Assembly (NCBI GenBank): GCA_030607765.1
Contig: JAUWJJ010000092.1
Span: 1-5,574, forward strand
Direction of reading: 5' to 3'
DNA length: 5,574 bases
Origin: Candidatus Aerophobota bacterium
GTDB taxonomy: Bacteria > Aerophobota > Aerophobia > Aerophobales > B3-G15
Each line of letters begins with the position of its first letter. The first letter of the stretch is position 1. Below, piece by piece: positions 5,014 to 5,574 of the stretch. A program made the position numbers and the translations under genes. The notes beneath the pieces were generated by a model that was not told the DNA's origin, did not search any database, and saw only the letters and a program-made list of their open reading frames with translations.

Positions 5014-5574
5014 ATGAGGGAACCTTTAATATTTGAGGAAAGTAAAAAGGGAAGAAGGGGATACTCACTTCCCGAGTGTGATGTAGATAAAAAGGACTTG
5101 GGAAAGCTAATACCTAAAAAATATCGGCGAGGAAGTAGTTTAGGATTACCCCAGGTAAGTGAGATAGGCATAGTTCGTCATTTCACAAGACTATCTCAGA
5201 AAAATATAGGTATAGATACAAACTTTTATCCCTTGGGCTCCTGTACTATGAAGTACAACCCTAAGGTAAATGAGGACATAGCTCACCTGCCTAATTTCAC
5301 AAGAGTCCACCCCTATCAGCCTGAGGTTAGTGTGCAGGGAACACTGCAGATACTTTATGAGCTGGAGAGATTTTTATGTGAAATATCGGGGATGAATAAA
5401 GGGTCCCTTCAGCCAGCCGCTGGAGCTCATGGCGAGCTTACCGGTATGATGATGATAAAGGTTTACTATCAGGAAAGGAATGAGAAAAAAGACAAGGTCC
5501 TTATACCAGATTCTGCTCATGGAACAAATCCTGCCAGCTCTCATCTGTGCGGCTTCCACGTAGTTGAGGTGAAA
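5014..5574 (+). CDS. gcvPB: Glycine dehydrogenase (decarboxylating) subunit 2, N-terminal part (runs off window)
   Basis: C-terminal-type subunit of the P protein, which carries the PLP lysine and pairs with GcvPA to decarboxylate glycine. The frame is open from ATG 5014 to the last base: 187 of about 480 expected residues. It starts MREPLIFEESKKGRRGYSLP, typical of the family. Conserved segments follow: FYPLGSCTMKYNPK at 71-84, HPYQPE at 99-104, LQPAAGAHGELTGMMMIK at 132-149, and DSAHGTNPAS at 166-175, with the His that lies near the cofactor in this family. The PLP-binding lysine would be about 80-100 residues further on, beyond the window. Nothing seen suggests a broken gene. It most likely shares a transcript with gcvH-gcvPA, although the intervening hairpin and REP-like doublet could change its relative expression. 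Confidence 0.95.
   Translation, partial: MREPLIFEESKKGRRGYSLPECDVDKKDLGKLIPKKYRRGSSLGLPQVSEIGIVRHFTRLSQKNIGIDTNFYPLGSCTMKYNPKVNEDIAHLPNFTRVHPYQPEVSVQGTLQILYELERFLCEISGMNKGSLQPAAGAHGELTGMMMIKVYYQERNEKKDKVLIPDSAHGTNPASSHLCGFHVVEVK

Noticed and set aside
4977..5171. Minus-strand open frames at 4977-5171 and 5374-5559
   Set aside because: Both are antisense to gcvPB, whose motifs in the + frame are unmistakable.

Overview
The window reads as bacterial DNA of low to moderate GC. It has good Shine-Dalgarno sites 7-8 nt before most starts, short intergenic gaps where no repeats intervene, and a two-subunit glycine decarboxylase (GcvPA/GcvPB). That split form is common in Firmicutes, Thermotogae and many uncultivated anaerobic lineages. 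Nothing here fixes the phylum. All genes are on the + strand.

Layout: (1) 1-723, the C-terminal part of a class I/II PLP aminotransferase whose 5' end lies outside the window. (2) 751-2787, a complete single-chain transketolase 27 bp downstream, probably co-transcribed. (3) 2788-3105, a 318-bp stretch without a gene, packed with small repeats. It holds five hairpin units of a REP-like family (GTAG tetranucleotide plus an imperfect palindrome with a TTTA/TTCA-type loop), interleaved with tandem 7-bp repeats of consensus GTRATGN. (4) 3106-3495, glycine cleavage H protein (gcvH). (5) 3492-4835, gcvPA, overlapping gcvH by 4 bp and starting with TTG. (6) 4836-5013, a 178-bp gap with a small hairpin and a well-formed REP-like doublet (GTAG...CTAC). 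(7) 5014 to the window end, the first 187 residues of gcvPB, cut off by the window edge.

Genes 4-7 encode the P protein (two subunits) and the lipoyl carrier H protein of the glycine cleavage/synthase system. The P protein decarboxylates glycine and loads the aminomethyl group onto the H-protein lipoamide. The T protein (gcvT), often next to gcvH, is not in the window. Transketolase and the aminotransferase serve central carbon and amino-acid metabolism and need not be functionally linked to gcv.

The genes themselves are ordinary housekeeping enzymes. The unusual content is the intergenic repeat system: seven REP-like hairpins in two gaps, with compensatory differences in their stems, in or beside GTAAT-type tandem repeats. 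One heptad run supplies the last codons and the stop of the transketolase gene. Whether a RAYT-type (HUH/Y1) transposase mobilises these hairpins is the main open question; none is encoded here.
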